DNA of 64,000 nucleotides from Candidatus Obscuribacterales bacterium (GCA_019745505.1 JAIETE010000142.1:1-64000); one strand, 5' to 3'; positions 8,415 through 18,067 are shown, numbered from the stretch's first letter. Numbers and translations are program-made. The notes: generated by a model not told the origin, from the letters alone.

Positions 8415-9995
8415 ATGAGTCTATTGCAAGACAGGATGCCGTTGTTCGGAGGTTCGACAAATAGCTTGTCGCAAACACCGACGAAGTGGAAAAATCTTTA
8501 CGACAAACTCTCTTTATGGCAGGGATATTTGTTTGTCTTCTTCGCGGTCTGGTTGCCGATCTCGATTAGCGCCGTTTGGATTGGAATCGTTGTCGGCGCG
8601 ATCTTCTGGGCGGCCACGAGCTTTCTTGCTCTAAAGATTGTTCTGGACGAAATGCCTAAAGACGGCAGCGTCAATACTTTTCAGTATGTGCGCTCAAAAT
8701 TGCCGGCTATTGTAGGATGTGATGATGCGCCGCTTCTCGTGCCGCTGGCGATCTTTACTCTCGTGATCATGTTTGGTGCTTTTTGTGTCCCGCTTCTGGA
8801 CGGAAAAACGGCCGCAGACGGATTGAGAGTTGCGACAAGAACTCTTGTTTCCCTGAAGGCGCTGATAGTCTATCCCTGGGCTTGTCAGGTCTTGCGCCGC
8901 AGCGACGGAGCTCGCGCTCCCGCCATTTGCGTGCTCTTGTTAGTCAGTTCGCTTTCCTGTTTGTATGCTCCGATCGAACCGAGCATGAAGGAGTTTTTGC
9001 GCAATATTACCGACAATCCTCCACATGACCAGAATTTACTTATCCTGCATCACATGACGGACGGTTTCATCAGGTGGGTGACCGGCTCCAGAACTGACTA
9101 TTTGCAAGGCACAGGTTTTTTGGAACAGCCAATGGCATTTGCCGGTCAGATGCAAACAGTGATGATGATGGCGCTGGCTCTTCTGCTCTGCCGGGGATAC
9201 AGATGGTTGCCGGGCTTGTTCGGCAAACGCTCTATTGCCATAGCGATTGCATGCTGCGTCACCATAGGAATTATTTTCGGTGCGGAAAGAAGCGCATGGC
9301 TTGGCGTCATTGCCGGTGTGATTGTGGTCTGCGCTAGTGTTTCCAGAAAGATGGTGGTTGCTTCTCTTGCCGGTTTGTTCTTGCTTGGCTGTCTGTCCTA
9401 TTTTTGCGTTCCGATTGTCAAAGATAGAGTCGACATTCTCTTCAAACCACAGCAAAAGGCAGCGGCAGTCTTTCATGAGAGCAATTCCGGACCATTCAAG
9501 GATCCCAGCGTGATTGCGCGCTTTCACATCTGGGAAGCGGCAATTGATAAGTTCAAACAAAAGCCGATTTTCGGCAGTTCGCTGATTCGCTTCGGTGTTA
9601 TTCATGCCAAGTCCGCAATGCCGGACAAGGGCTATTTCGATCACGCTCACAGCAATTATCTGCACATGCTCGCCGCAACTGGTCTAGTCGGCTTTGCCGC
9701 TTATCTATATCTTCTCTACTCGATATTTTCGACGACAGTTAAATTATCCAAGCCTGCGCATACCGAAGGACTGGCAGAGCCTGAATTGCAAAGGTTGAGA
9801 TTCGAGCGCTCGGTGGCCGTGGGTCTTCTGGCTGCCAGCGCCTCTCTTGCCGTTTCCGGCCTGTTTGAATTCAATTTCGGAACAGGGCACGTGCGCCTGA
9901 CCTACTTCTATTGGCTGGCGTTTTTGTCTTTGAGCAATTGCAGATATCTTCAGTCGATGCGCAACCAGGAAAAGCTGGGAGCGCCGACCATGTAA
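8415..9995 (+). CDS. O-antigen ligase/polymerase-family membrane protein
   Basis: A polytopic membrane protein of about 526 residues with some ten or more predicted helices and one large extracytoplasmic loop. That loop and the following segment carry the Wzy_C/O-antigen ligase hallmark: a domain beginning around FHIWEAAIDKFKQKP, and DHAHSNYLHMLAATGLVG with its His-rich DHAHSN motif. RSAWLG at the preceding helix is also typical. Members join or polymerise surface polysaccharide units on the periplasmic face. No glycosyltransferases are adjacent, so the glycan is unknown. The ATG at 8415 directly follows an in-frame TTG at 8412, either of which may be used. The 3-prime end overlaps the convergent small gene by 46 bases. 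Confidence 0.8.
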   Translation: MSLLQDRMPLFGGSTNSLSQTPTKWKNLYDKLSLWQGYLFVFFAVWLPISISAVWIGIVVGAIFWAATSFLALKIVLDEMPKDGSVNTFQYVRSKLPAIVGCDDAPLLVPLAIFTLVIMFGAFCVPLLDGKTAADGLRVATRTLVSLKALIVYPWACQVLRRSDGARAPAICVLLLVSSLSCLYAPIEPSMKEFLRNITDNPPHDQNLLILHHMTDGFIRWVTGSRTDYLQGTGFLEQPMAFAGQMQTVMMMALALLLCRGYRWLPGLFGKRSIAIAIACCVTIGIIFGAERSAWLGVIAGVIVVCASVSRKMVVASLAGLFLLGCLSYFCVPIVKDRVDILFKPQQKAAAVFHESNSGPFKDPSVIARFHIWEAAIDKFKQKPIFGSSLIRFGVIHAKSAMPDKGYFDHAHSNYLHMLAATGLVGFAAYLYLLYSIFSTTVKLSKPAHTEGLAEPELQRLRFERSVAVGLLAASASLAVSGLFEFNFGTGHVRLTYFYWLAFLSLSNCRYLQSMRNQEKLGAPTM

Positions 9996-10231
9996 GACCC
10001 ATCTTGCATAGAGACCATGGTGAAACCGGGATTGCGCTTTACCTTAATGCCGGACGCATATTCGACGAAGACGATTTCGCCTTCCGAATCAGTGTTTATC
10101 GTTGTTCCGTCGGGCATTGCCTGCTCTTTGGCTATGCCGCTCTCCGGACGAAGCTGTTTGAACTTCGGAGCGGCGAATGTAGTAATGGAGGCGACAGAAT
10201 TTAGCATGCGCAACACCGAGTCCTTGAGCAA
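9950..10231 (-). CDS. Small hypothetical protein, 93 aa
   Basis: I do not recognise this product. From about residue 38 the sequence alternates Gly/Asp turns with beta-strand-like stretches (MPDGTTINTDSEGEIVFVEY, then GIKVKRNPGFTMVSM), which looks like a genuine beta-rich domain. The start is uncertain: TTG at 10231, GTG at 10216 and ATG at 10207 are in frame, and AAGGA lies just upstream of the GTG. Its 3-prime end overlaps the end of the convergent membrane-protein gene by 46 bases. That overlap and the weak start signal make this a moderately supported gene. Confidence 0.5.
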   Translation of the reverse strand: MLKDSVLRMLNSVASITTFAAPKFKQLRPESGIAKEQAMPDGTTINTDSEGEIVFVEYASGIKVKRNPGFTMVSMQDGSYMVGAPSFSWLRID

Positions 10232-10392
10232 AAGGAGAGAATTACTGGTTGAATGTTTTGGTTGGGATACTTTTAGATTAGGGACAATTTGTGACAGTAC
10301 TATTACAAAATCGCCTCCAAAATCAATTTTCTCGATTTTCTTTCAAAAAGTATTTAAAACGACGCGCTTGGCGGCGAAAAAATCTCAAAAGC

Positions 10393-11802
10393 TCAGATTT
10401 GGGTTTGCAACCAGGCTTTGGACTGATATCTCCAGGCGGTCAAAATTCCCATCACTGCAACAGACAGCGTCATTGACAGCCATGCGCCGTCCGGACCCAT
10501 ATTCATATTTATGGCGAAGAAATAAGCGACAGGCAGCCTGATTGCCCAATTGGATATATAGGAAATGATCATCGGGGTTTTCGTGTCGCCTGCGCCCTGA
10601 AGAGCGGAGCTGAGCACCATTGCCAGAGCAAGGAAGGGACCGCCGTATGCGTTGTAGCGTATGTATGAGGCGGTGATCAGCGCAGTTGCATGATCGCGTG
10701 TCATGATGTCCGAGAGCTGCTGCGAAAAAACCACCAGAAGTGCGCAACTGGTCAGCATCATGCCCAGACCGATATATGTGACGTGCCAGCCGGCTTTGAA
10801 TGCGCGCTCTTCCTGTTTGGCGCCGAGATTTTGCCCGACTATCGATGCTACTGCCAAACTGAGAGCCATAAGCGGCATGAATACAAGGCCTTCTACTCTG
10901 ATACCGATAGTCCAGGCCGCCAGTGCCTCTGTCGGGTTTTCTAAGCAGCGCAAGATGAAGAAGATGACGAAGGTTGAAAGACCCCAGCCGAGCCTCTGCA
11001 ACGCAGCCGGAATGCCGATTTTGACGATGCGACCAATAACCGGGGCGATAAAGGTGAACATGTAGCGCGTGCAGCCTTTCAGCGGCGAGCGCATAAGAAA
11101 ACTGACTGCCACCAAAGCTCCGACGCTGGTTCCGATCACCCCCGACCAGGCCACGCCTCTAACCCCCAAACCGGCGACAGGCCAGCCGTGGAGCACCGTA
11201 AGATAATCGCCGGCTATGTTCACAGCTGTGGATATGAGCATGATGATGAGCGTCGTGCGTGAATCTCCAATGGCGCGAAAGGCGGAATTGATGATGTTGA
11301 GCAAACTGAACGGAATCAGATAGAGGCAATATATAGATAAGTATTGAGCGCCGATTTCGGCAACTTCCGGAGAGCGGCTGAATAAGCCGACAATTTTGTG
11401 AGCCCCTAATTTTGCCATCACCAGAAGCGCCAACCCGGTAAGGAAGGCAAACAGGATCGATTGTCCGGTTGCTCTGGACGCCTCTTCTTGATCTTCGGCT
11501 CCGGTTGCTCGAGAAACCATTGCTTGCGCGCCTACGCCTGTAGACATTATGAAAATCATGAGAATGAAAAGGACTTGTTCCGACACGCCTACTGCGGCTT
11601 GAGATGAGCTTCCCAAATAGCCTGCCACATGCATGTCGGCAAGACCGACAAGGGAACTGGATATTGTCGTCACCATCAATGGCCAGGACATAGACCAGAT
11701 TGCCTTCATCAGGCTGCCGGTCGCGAGATTCGCCGTCAGAGCGTTCTTTTCTTCTGGCTTGATTTCCTTCCCCTGCCGCTCTCTATCGTCTAAAGCGGTC
11801 AT
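10393..11802 (-). CDS. MATE-family efflux transporter
   Basis: The 469-residue protein has twelve predicted membrane helices in two homologous halves, as in MATE/NorM/DinF exporters. The first helix region reads MKAIWSMSWPLMVTTISSSL. Typical MATE segments follow, such as GVGAQAMVSRATGA and the half-two equivalent SIVGQNLGAKQEERA. It should export organic cations or other small molecules using Na+ or H+ gradients. The substrate cannot be inferred. The N-terminus has a short polar extension of about 30 residues. It stands alone, divergent from the gene at 11885 by 82 bases. Confidence 0.9.
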   Translation of the reverse strand: MTALDDRERQGKEIKPEEKNALTANLATGSLMKAIWSMSWPLMVTTISSSLVGLADMHVAGYLGSSSQAAVGVSEQVLFILMIFIMSTGVGAQAMVSRATGAEDQEEASRATGQSILFAFLTGLALLVMAKLGAHKIVGLFSRSPEVAEIGAQYLSIYCLYLIPFSLLNIINSAFRAIGDSRTTLIIMLISTAVNIAGDYLTVLHGWPVAGLGVRGVAWSGVIGTSVGALVAVSFLMRSPLKGCTRYMFTFIAPVIGRIVKIGIPAALQRLGWGLSTFVIFFILRCLENPTEALAAWTIGIRVEGLVFMPLMALSLAVASIVGQNLGAKQEERAFKAGWHVTYIGLGMMLTSCALLVVFSQQLSDIMTRDHATALITASYIRYNAYGGPFLALAMVLSSALQGAGDTKTPMIISYISNWAIRLPVAYFFAINMNMGPDGAWLSMTLSVAVMGILTAWRYQSKAWLQTQI

Positions 11803-11884
11803 GCCAATTCCTCGACGCCAAAATGGTTACCTGCTATATTCTTCCAGATTCAAGACCCGGCAAGTGGCTGAGGAGATAAGGCTT

Positions 11885-12496
11885 ATGAAACTACGCAGTA
11901 GCGTATACGGTTGGAAGTCCGTCTGGATGGAGTTTGCCGATGAGCATCAAGGCACATTCGACGACGGTCAGAAGGTTTTCGTAATGCGAGTGCCGGTGCC
12001 AGGCAAGCCCTGGAGCATCACTTACCACATGCACCAGAAGGGTGTTGGCGGTGCCGTAAGTGACAGCAGTGCTGCGTTCCTTCCTTTTAAGTCCAAAGGA
12101 GCATTCAGCTTCGATCTTCACAATCGCAGTCTGGCAGGCGATGCAAGCAAGATCTTCGGAGCTCAGGACATTGAAATCGGGGAAGATGAATTCGATCGCG
12201 AATACATAATAAAAGGATCGGATGAGAATCTCGTCAAAAGAATCTTCGCCAGTACACGCATACAAGAGTTGATCAAGCTTCAGCCTCATCTCAAGCTCTT
12301 TATACAGGATGAGCCGAAAGAGCTTGCCGAGCATGGGACAGTTCCACCTGGCATCCATGTGCTCGCATTCAAAGATAAAGCTGCAATCAACAGCTACGAG
12401 CGCCTGACACTCGTACATGACTTGATGTTGGCAACCTTGGAAGAAATGATGGCTTGTGACCTTGCATCCCCACAGGATCCAAATTTCGATATCTAA
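11885..12496 (+). CDS. Hypothetical protein, DUF3137-like
   Basis: 203 residues from the ATG at 11885, which has AGGAG nine bases upstream; a longer reading frame exists but lacks such a site. No signal peptide or membrane helix is visible. The central segment, with EDEFDREYIIKGSDENLVKR followed by IQELIKLQPHLKLFIQDE, resembles the core of DUF3137 proteins, in which a phenylalanine-rich strand is followed by a residue-balanced helix. That resemblance is by eye only. It is followed by a strong hairpin and then a gene-free region, so it is probably monocistronic. Function unknown. Confidence 0.75.
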   Translation: MKLRSSVYGWKSVWMEFADEHQGTFDDGQKVFVMRVPVPGKPWSITYHMHQKGVGGAVSDSSAAFLPFKSKGAFSFDLHNRSLAGDASKIFGAQDIEIGEDEFDREYIIKGSDENLVKRIFASTRIQELIKLQPHLKLFIQDEPKELAEHGTVPPGIHVLAFKDKAAINSYERLTLVHDLMLATLEEMMACDLASPQDPNFDI

Positions 12497-12522
12497 TGGG
12501 CTCAAGTTGTATGTTCGTCTGG

Positions 12523-12542
12523 CATCACCTGGAAAGGTGATG
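12523..12542 (+). terminator. Hairpin after the 11885 gene, possible terminator
   Basis: Arms CATCACCT and AGGTGATG enclose the tetraloop GGAA 27 bases after the stop codon. No continuous T-run follows, so termination would be weak or the hairpin may stabilise the 3-prime end. Confidence 0.45.
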
Positions 12543-12759
12543 TTGACTTGATTTCACATCAAATATGATCAATTTCACAAGATTCTCACAAGCAGTGGGA
12601 AGAATAAAAACAGAGCGGTTTTCGCTCCAAGGATCTGGAGGCCTAACCGGACCCGAGAAATATGAGCACTGCGTTTAAGAGGGCGAACCTTCCTAAATAC
12701 AGGTTTGAAGCAAGTGGTCAAATTCGGAATCCGGGAAAAAACGATGGGAGCTTTGACTT

Positions 12760-13107
12760 ATGACCGAAATTGATGACAACGACACATCCGACTCGGTCCG
12801 TCTTGCCGAGCTTTTGACGGAAGCTGGCTATATAAGCCAGAAGGATATCGATGAGGCTATGCAGATCGGCAAGGAAACTGGCATGCGGGTTGGGCGTGTG
12901 CTCATCGTTTCAGGCTGGCTTTCCGAAAATCAACTGGTCGCCGCGGTGAAAGCGCAAACCCTGGTCAACAACGGCAAAATTAGTCGTGGAGCGGCGGTGA
13001 GGGCCCTGAAAATAGCAGACGAGAAAGAACTCTCTTTTGACAGTGCTCTGCAAAAAATGACAGCAACCAGACTGCAAGCCCTTGTGAAAGTAGATACTCG
13101 TTCGTAG
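12760..13107 (+). CDS. GspE/MshE N-terminal-like small protein
   Basis: 115 residues. Residues 14-58 (LAELLTEAGYISQKDIDEAM, then GRVLIVSGWLSENQL) follow the pattern of the MshEN/GspE-II N-terminal domain, an all-helical module that in some ATPases binds c-di-GMP. Here it stands alone without an ATPase domain. The C-terminal half repeats a related helical pattern. ATG at 12760 with GGGAG 11 bases upstream. A large diguanylate cyclase is encoded at 24326, so a c-di-GMP adaptor role is conceivable but speculative. The 263-base upstream gap has small hairpins but no recognised riboswitch. Confidence 0.65.
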   Translation: MTEIDDNDTSDSVRLAELLTEAGYISQKDIDEAMQIGKETGMRVGRVLIVSGWLSENQLVAAVKAQTLVNNGKISRGAAVRALKIADEKELSFDSALQKMTATRLQALVKVDTRS

Positions 13108-13274
13108 CGGCAATTGCCTTTCGACAAATTTTCGGCGATCAAAGACGCTTCGTGACATTCAACTTCACGAGGCGTTTTCACTAGTATGTCCGCGAACTTG
13201 CCTTTCGCGCTGCTATATTTTGGATGATGCAATGGTGACCCGCCCGCCGATGAATTGATCAGGGAGATTTTCTT

Positions 13275-13940
13275 TTGTCCGTCTGGGACATTCTGATTAG
13301 ATATCAGAGCGCTTTTGCCGGTGGACTGATTGTCACTTTCAAGCTTGCCATGATTGTTTGGTCCGCTGGACTGGCTTGTGGGTCCGTGCTCGGCATTTTG
13401 GGCGCGAAATGGAATATCTTGGTGGGCATACCCAGCCGCATTGTTTCGTTCGCACTTTCCGGCATTCCTATTCTTGTTTTTCTTTTTTGGCTTCACTATC
13501 CGCTTCAAACGATGCTAGGTCTGGTGATCGATCCGTTTGTAACAGCTGCACTTACTCTTTCCATAATCAACGCCTTTGCAGTTTCAGACGTCATTCGCGG
13601 GGTGCTTGCCGATTTTCCAAAGCAGTACGTGACAGCCGGTATGGTCTGCGGAATGACACCAATGCAAGTGCTTATCTACATTCAGATGCCGATTGTCTTG
13701 CGTCAGACTGTACCTGTGCTTTTGATGATTCAAGTAAACATGCTGCAAGCAACTCTTTTTGCCAGCTTGATCTCTGTGTCGGAAATTTTTCGTGTCGCGC
13801 AGCAAATCAATGCTCAGATATACCGTCCTGTTGAAATCTATACGGCCCTTGGCGTTCTCTTTCTTTTCATTTGCTTGCCTATGAATGGACTGGCGCTCTG
13901 GCTCAAAGCTCGCTATACGCGGGATTTTTCCGAGAAATAA
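13275..13940 (+). CDS. ABC transporter permease, polar amino acid (HisM/GlnP) type
   Basis: A 221-residue membrane protein with about five to six predicted helices. The EAA-loop region is present around residues 117-145 (DVIRGVLADFPKQYVTAGMV). It starts with TTG at 13275, preceded by GGGAG at good spacing. The next gene, seven bases downstream, encodes the matching ATPase and the following one a solute-binding lipoprotein, giving a complete three-gene importer. The family usually takes up polar amino acids such as glutamine, arginine or histidine. A single permease gene suggests a homodimer. Confidence 0.88.
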   Translation: MSVWDILIRYQSAFAGGLIVTFKLAMIVWSAGLACGSVLGILGAKWNILVGIPSRIVSFALSGIPILVFLFWLHYPLQTMLGLVIDPFVTAALTLSIINAFAVSDVIRGVLADFPKQYVTAGMVCGMTPMQVLIYIQMPIVLRQTVPVLLMIQVNMLQATLFASLISVSEIFRVAQQINAQIYRPVEIYTALGVLFLFICLPMNGLALWLKARYTRDFSEK

Positions 13941-13946
13941 GGTACC

Positions 13947-14676
13947 ATGCTGAAAGCAACTGATCTGAAAAAATCATACCGCGGTCAGAATATTCTCGAC
14001 GGTGTAAACCTGGAACTGGAGCCCGGGCAGATTTCAGTCATAGTTGGTCCGAGCGGTTCTGGAAAAACCACACTTTTGAAAGTTATTTCCATGCTCGATC
14101 CACCGCATTCCGGTTCAATCGAGGTTGATGATTGGAGTGTTAGATTTCCGCTCGAGAAAGGCAAAAAGCTGCAGCCTCCCTGGCCGAAGCTGACGGTTGT
14201 TTTTCAACAACTTTTCCTGTGGCCTCATCTTACATTGCTGCAAAATATCACCCTTCCGGTTTTTTTGCGCCATTCGAAGGAAGATCAGCAGAAGGTTGAG
14301 GAATTGATTGACTTGTTCGAGATGCGCAGTTTTATTTATCGCTATCCAAATGAGGCGTCTCTGGGACAGAGGCAGCGGGCTGCTCTCGCACGAGCTCTGC
14401 TCTTGCAGCCGAAATATTTGCTGTTGGATGAGATAACTTCGTCTCTCGATGTAGAGCAAGTTGCGATTATTCTTTCCTATCTGAAAAAAACTGGCGCAGA
14501 CCGGAATTGGAATTTTGACTGTCACTCACTTGTTGCATTTCGCTCGTGAAGCCGCTGACACTGTGATATTCATGGAGTCCGGGCAGGTCATCGAAAAAGG
14601 CGGGCCTGAAGTGCTGATCTCTCCTTCACAGGAGCGTGTAAAGCGTTTTCTTTCGGTTATCGAGTCGGCTACATGA
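13947..14676 (+). CDS. ABC transporter ATP-binding protein, frameshifted at an A7 run
   Basis: The frame from ATG 13947 contains Walker A (GPSGSGKTT), a Q-loop (VVFQQ), the signature SLGQRQRAALARAL and Walker B (LLLDEITSSLD). It then leaves the family pattern after LSYLKK and stops at 14549. In the +1 frame the missing H-loop and C-terminus are intact: TVTHLLHFAREAADTVIFME continuing to TGA at 14674-14676. The two frames join seamlessly if one A is removed from the run of seven at 14484-14490. The gene therefore carries a one-base insertion, is read by slippage, or contains an assembly error. It belongs with the permease at 13275 and the binding protein at 14734. Confidence 0.85.
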
Positions 14677-14733
14677 TTTCGGAAGCCAAGCTTATATACT
14701 TTTGGCATTGTTTGAACCGGAGGAAAGGCGAGC

Positions 14734-15627
14734 GTGTTCAAAGCAATCTGTAGATCAGTCACTATGCGTATTTTCAGTGCAGCTTTACTGGTAGTGAGCG
14801 CGATTGCGGTACAGTCCTGTTCCAGTTCCACCGTGCAAACAAGAGCCAAGTCCGAATCACTCTATGACCGGGTGATGAGCAGCGGCGTCATCAAATGCGG
14901 ATATGTAGTCTATTTCCCTGGATGCAATAAGGATCCAAATACTGGAAAGCTTTCGGGTATTGGCATAGATACCTTAGAGCAAGTGGCGAAAAATCTCGGG
15001 CTCAAAGTCGAATTTACCGAGGAAGTAGGCTGGGGCACAATGCTGGAAGGCTTGCAGACGAATCGCTATGACATGATTGCTACTCCGATCTGGACTAATT
15101 CAAACCGGGCCAGGCTCGTCGACTTCAGCGATCCTCTCTATTACAGCCCGATAAAAGTTTGGGTGAAAGCCGGTGACAAACGTTTTACCGAAGCGAATTT
15201 GAGCAGTCTCAATAACGCAAAGTTTGTAATTGCCACCGTTGACGGTGAGACCGCAGAAGTAATAGCAAGTGAGGATTTCCCTCAGGCGAAAAAATTGTCT
15301 TTACCTCAATTGTCTGGTGTGGAGCAAGTTTTGCTCAATGTTTCAACCGGAAAAGCTGATGCTTCTTTCGAGGAACCTGCTGTTGCAGAAGCTTTTCTCG
15401 AACACAACAAAGGCGCAATAGAATCAGTCAAAATGGAAAGGCCGATTCGAGTGTTTCCTAATTGCTGGATGTTCAAACGCGGTCAGATGGAATTCAAAGA
15501 CATGATCGATACCGCTCTGGCTCAGTTGATCAACAGTGGCGCCGTAGAAAAAACAATTTCGAAATACGAGAAGCACAAGGGCACGCTGTACCGTGTGGCA
15601 CTGCCTTATCTCAAGCCGAAAGAGTAA
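14734..15627 (+). CDS. Solute-binding lipoprotein of a polar amino acid ABC transporter
   Basis: A family-3 periplasmic binding protein of 297 residues. The N-terminus is a lipoprotein signal peptide: a hydrophobic core (AALLVVSAIAV) followed by QSC, so Cys at about residue 29 would be lipidated. The mature part opens with YDRVMSSGVIKCGYVVYFPG, has the typical GIGIDTLEQVAKNLG and ends with a domain-two segment MIDTALAQLINSGAVEKTI. The start is taken as GTG 14734, with GGAGG about ten bases upstream; an ATG ten codons later would give a more standard signal peptide. It lies 57 bases after the ATPase gene and completes the importer. Confidence 0.88.
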   Translation: MFKAICRSVTMRIFSAALLVVSAIAVQSCSSSTVQTRAKSESLYDRVMSSGVIKCGYVVYFPGCNKDPNTGKLSGIGIDTLEQVAKNLGLKVEFTEEVGWGTMLEGLQTNRYDMIATPIWTNSNRARLVDFSDPLYYSPIKVWVKAGDKRFTEANLSSLNNAKFVIATVDGETAEVIASEDFPQAKKLSLPQLSGVEQVLLNVSTGKADASFEEPAVAEAFLEHNKGAIESVKMERPIRVFPNCWMFKRGQMEFKDMIDTALAQLINSGAVEKTISKYEKHKGTLYRVALPYLKPKE

Positions 15628-15661
15628 GTTTTGAGGCTCTTTCGAATTCGGGTTGTGAACC

Positions 15662-16303
15662 TTATCTGTATTCGGGATCGGTGATACTCATCGATTCCTT
15701 GCTGAGTGGTTTGCGACCACCTGTTTGCATCGCGCGCTCAGCCCCTTTGACCACACCGGTGACCATGCCGGTCGCCAGACCGTAAGGAACGGACATGGCT
15801 GCTCCGAACATGCGTGCAGTCAGGTCTGGCTTCTTCCCGTCCCAGGTGAGGTCATTGGTAACCTGCGAATTCATCCGTTTTGTTTCACTGGCCATAGTCT
15901 TGGCTGCTTTGTAGGGAACTCCGACCATCAACCCGCACATCACGCCTGCTGCTCTTTTGGGGGCTGACAATGCGTGTGAAAGTCCGCTTCCCGTCTTGGG
16001 ATTTTCATCAGGAACGTCTTTTACTGTGTCGGAATCTTTAGATGCAATTTGATTCCTCTGTTCAGATGCGTGCTTGAAAAGAGAGAGTTTGCCAGACTTC
16101 TTTGGCGAAATTTCTTCATTGTCCTGAATTTCCATTCTTATCGGTCTGGGCGCTTCAACCTGCTGTTTCGGCTTGGCGCTGGGTGGCTCTTCATCGAAAA
16201 ACACATCACCCTGCGCGAATGAGGCGCTGGCGGAGGCGACCACGATTGACGCCGTAAGAAGCAGCGAAATTCTCATGGTAGATTTTTTTTCTTTATCGAG
16301 CAT
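15662..16303 (-). CDS. Secreted hypothetical protein
   Basis: 213 residues from ATG 16303, or 204 from the ATG at 16276, which would place a clean signal peptide (MRISLLLTASIVVASASASF, cut after AQ) at the N-terminus. I prefer the shorter form for that reason. The mature part has a polar, Lys/Glu/Pro-rich half. A Gly/Ala-rich half then contains two similar amphipathic stretches (AGVMCGLMVGVPYKAAKTM and GAAMSVPYGLATGMVTG). These resemble an internal repeat that might insert in or lie against a membrane. Family not recognised. It is convergent with the ABC binding-protein gene, stop to stop within 35 bases. Confidence 0.7.
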   Translation of the reverse strand: MLDKEKKSTMRISLLLTASIVVASASASFAQGDVFFDEEPPSAKPKQQVEAPRPIRMEIQDNEEISPKKSGKLSLFKHASEQRNQIASKDSDTVKDVPDENPKTGSGLSHALSAPKRAAGVMCGLMVGVPYKAAKTMASETKRMNSQVTNDLTWDGKKPDLTARMFGAAMSVPYGLATGMVTGVVKGAERAMQTGGRKPLSKESMSITDPEYR

Positions 16304-16414
16304 GTATTACCGAACAGTCTGAGCGAACCTGATAAGGGGCGTTCGGCAAATTATAGCCGCTTCCTGGCAACCTTTAGGAATAACCTTCTTTAGATTAACT
16401 AAGCTTCGTCCTTG

Positions 16415-18067
16415 TCAGGAGATCGACGCTTTCACCTTTTTGCCGAAGTGATCCGTCAATCGTCTCAAAGTCGGAGAGATGTCGTCCTCGGAAATTCGTG
16501 CGTCGATCAAGAAGAGCGAATCGCTGTTCTTCGCTTCTTTCAAGGCTTGCTTGAATTCTTCCGGCGTCTGCGCGATCGCACCTTTGCCGCCCAGGGCTTT
16601 GGTGAGCATAGCGTAATCCCATCTCTGCAGGTCGTAGTAGTCTCGCTTTTGATCGATGAAGCGCAGCATTGCGTAGCTGGCATTATTGAAGACGATAACG
16701 ATTGGATTGATGCCGAGCTTAATGGCTGTGCTGATTTCCATGCCTGTCATTTGGAAGCCGCCATCGCCTACGAGGATTACCGAGCGGCGCTTGGGATTGG
16801 CGATTTGTGCTCCAATACCGGCAGGCACTCCGAAGCCCATGCTGGAGTAATAGCCGGGGGCGATGAAAATATCCGTCTTCAAGCTCATGCCGGCATACAG
16901 GCAATCTCCCACATCGGATACGACTGAGAATTTTTCGCTCATCAAGTCGTTGAGCTGATTGATCATGTGAGCGACGGTGAGATTTTTGTCTCCTGCCTTC
17001 GGCTCGATCAATTCAGGCTCGATTGTCGGCAGGCTGAATCTCAGGGTTGGCTTGACTTTCGATGTGGTCAGTTCAATCAGCTGATCGATAAGCGATTTGA
17101 GATTGACTCCGTGATAGGTGTGATGACCGGCCGTTACTTCATGCGCAGTGCACTGGATAAGTGCTTTTGCCGGCAGCTTGGCGGTGTATCCTGCCGTTTC
17201 CATCTCGGTGAGCACTGTTCCTAGGGAAAGTATCAGGTCGGCCGATTCAACGTAGTCTTTTACTTTGGGGTTGCCGAATTGACCGAAATAGTTTCCGGCA
17301 AAACACGGATGAGACTCAGGGAAAGAGGCTTTTCCGAGGATGGACGTGACTACCGGAATATTGAGCGCTTCGGCAAGTGCCACCACTTTGTCTTTCAGGT
17401 TGAAACGCCTTACTTCCACACCTACGAAAAGAACCGGTTGCTGAGCTTCTTTCAAGCGGTCGATTATTTCGTGGACCGCTTCTTCCAGTGCCGCCGAAGG
17501 CGCTTCCATCGAGCGCGGAGCGCTTTCTTGAATGTCCAGCTCGTAATTGACCATATCGCGCGGAATTTCTATGTATCCGGGGCGAGAGAATTTTGTGGTG
17601 GTCTCGAAAACGCGATCGATCTCATCTTGTGCCGTAGCCGGGTTGGCAAGCAGCGCCTGTGATTCCGTCACTTCTTTGAAAACGTTGTACTGGGTGTCGA
17701 AATTCTTCACGCAGTGGTGGAGCTGCGGCTTTTGGCTCCTGTAGCGTGTTTCTGGGCTGCCGGAGATGATTAGCAGCGGCGATTCTTCCGCGTAGGCAAG
17801 ACCGACCGAGTTGATCATATTGAGACCACCGGCGCCGTAAGTCACCAGCCCTACGCCCAGTCCTTTCAGTCGGGCATAGGCGTCAGCCGCATAACCGACG
17901 GAGGGTTCGTGAGTCATGACCACTGTCTTGAGCTTGGTCTTCTCTTGGGCTGCGTAGAGCGGCAGAATGAAATCACCCGGAATTCCGAACGTCGTGTCGA
18001 CGCCGGAATCTTTGATGCGGTCGAATAGATACTCTGCCAGTTTGCGTTTTGTCATGACATCCACCAT
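16415..18067 (-). CDS. Thiamine-diphosphate-dependent 2-oxoacid decarboxylase
   Basis: A 550-residue enzyme of the pyruvate/indolepyruvate decarboxylase fold. Key features are the cofactor-activating Glu in HEPSVG (E54), paired histidines HH at 117-118, and the ThDP/Mg2+ motif that starts GDGG at 434 and ends NN near 461. The HH pair is the decarboxylase signature (HH..., as in PDC and IPDC) and argues against acetolactate synthase. It would turn a 2-oxoacid into an aldehyde and CO2. The specific substrate cannot be read from sequence. ATG 18067 and ATG 18055 are both possible starts. The gene stands alone. Confidence 0.82.
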   Translation of the reverse strand: MVDVMTKRKLAEYLFDRIKDSGVDTTFGIPGDFILPLYAAQEKTKLKTVVMTHEPSVGYAADAYARLKGLGVGLVTYGAGGLNMINSVGLAYAEESPLLIISGSPETRYRSQKPQLHHCVKNFDTQYNVFKEVTESQALLANPATAQDEIDRVFETTTKFSRPGYIEIPRDMVNYELDIQESAPRSMEAPSAALEEAVHEIIDRLKEAQQPVLFVGVEVRRFNLKDKVVALAEALNIPVVTSILGKASFPESHPCFAGNYFGQFGNPKVKDYVESADLILSLGTVLTEMETAGYTAKLPAKALIQCTAHEVTAGHHTYHGVNLKSLIDQLIELTTSKVKPTLRFSLPTIEPELIEPKAGDKNLTVAHMINQLNDLMSEKFSVVSDVGDCLYAGMSLKTDIFIAPGYYSSMGFGVPAGIGAQIANPKRRSVILVGDGGFQMTGMEISTAIKLGINPIVIVFNNASYAMLRFIDQKRDYYDLQRWDYAMLTKALGGKGAIAQTPEEFKQALKEAKNSDSLFLIDARISEDDISPTLRRLTDHFGKKVKASIS

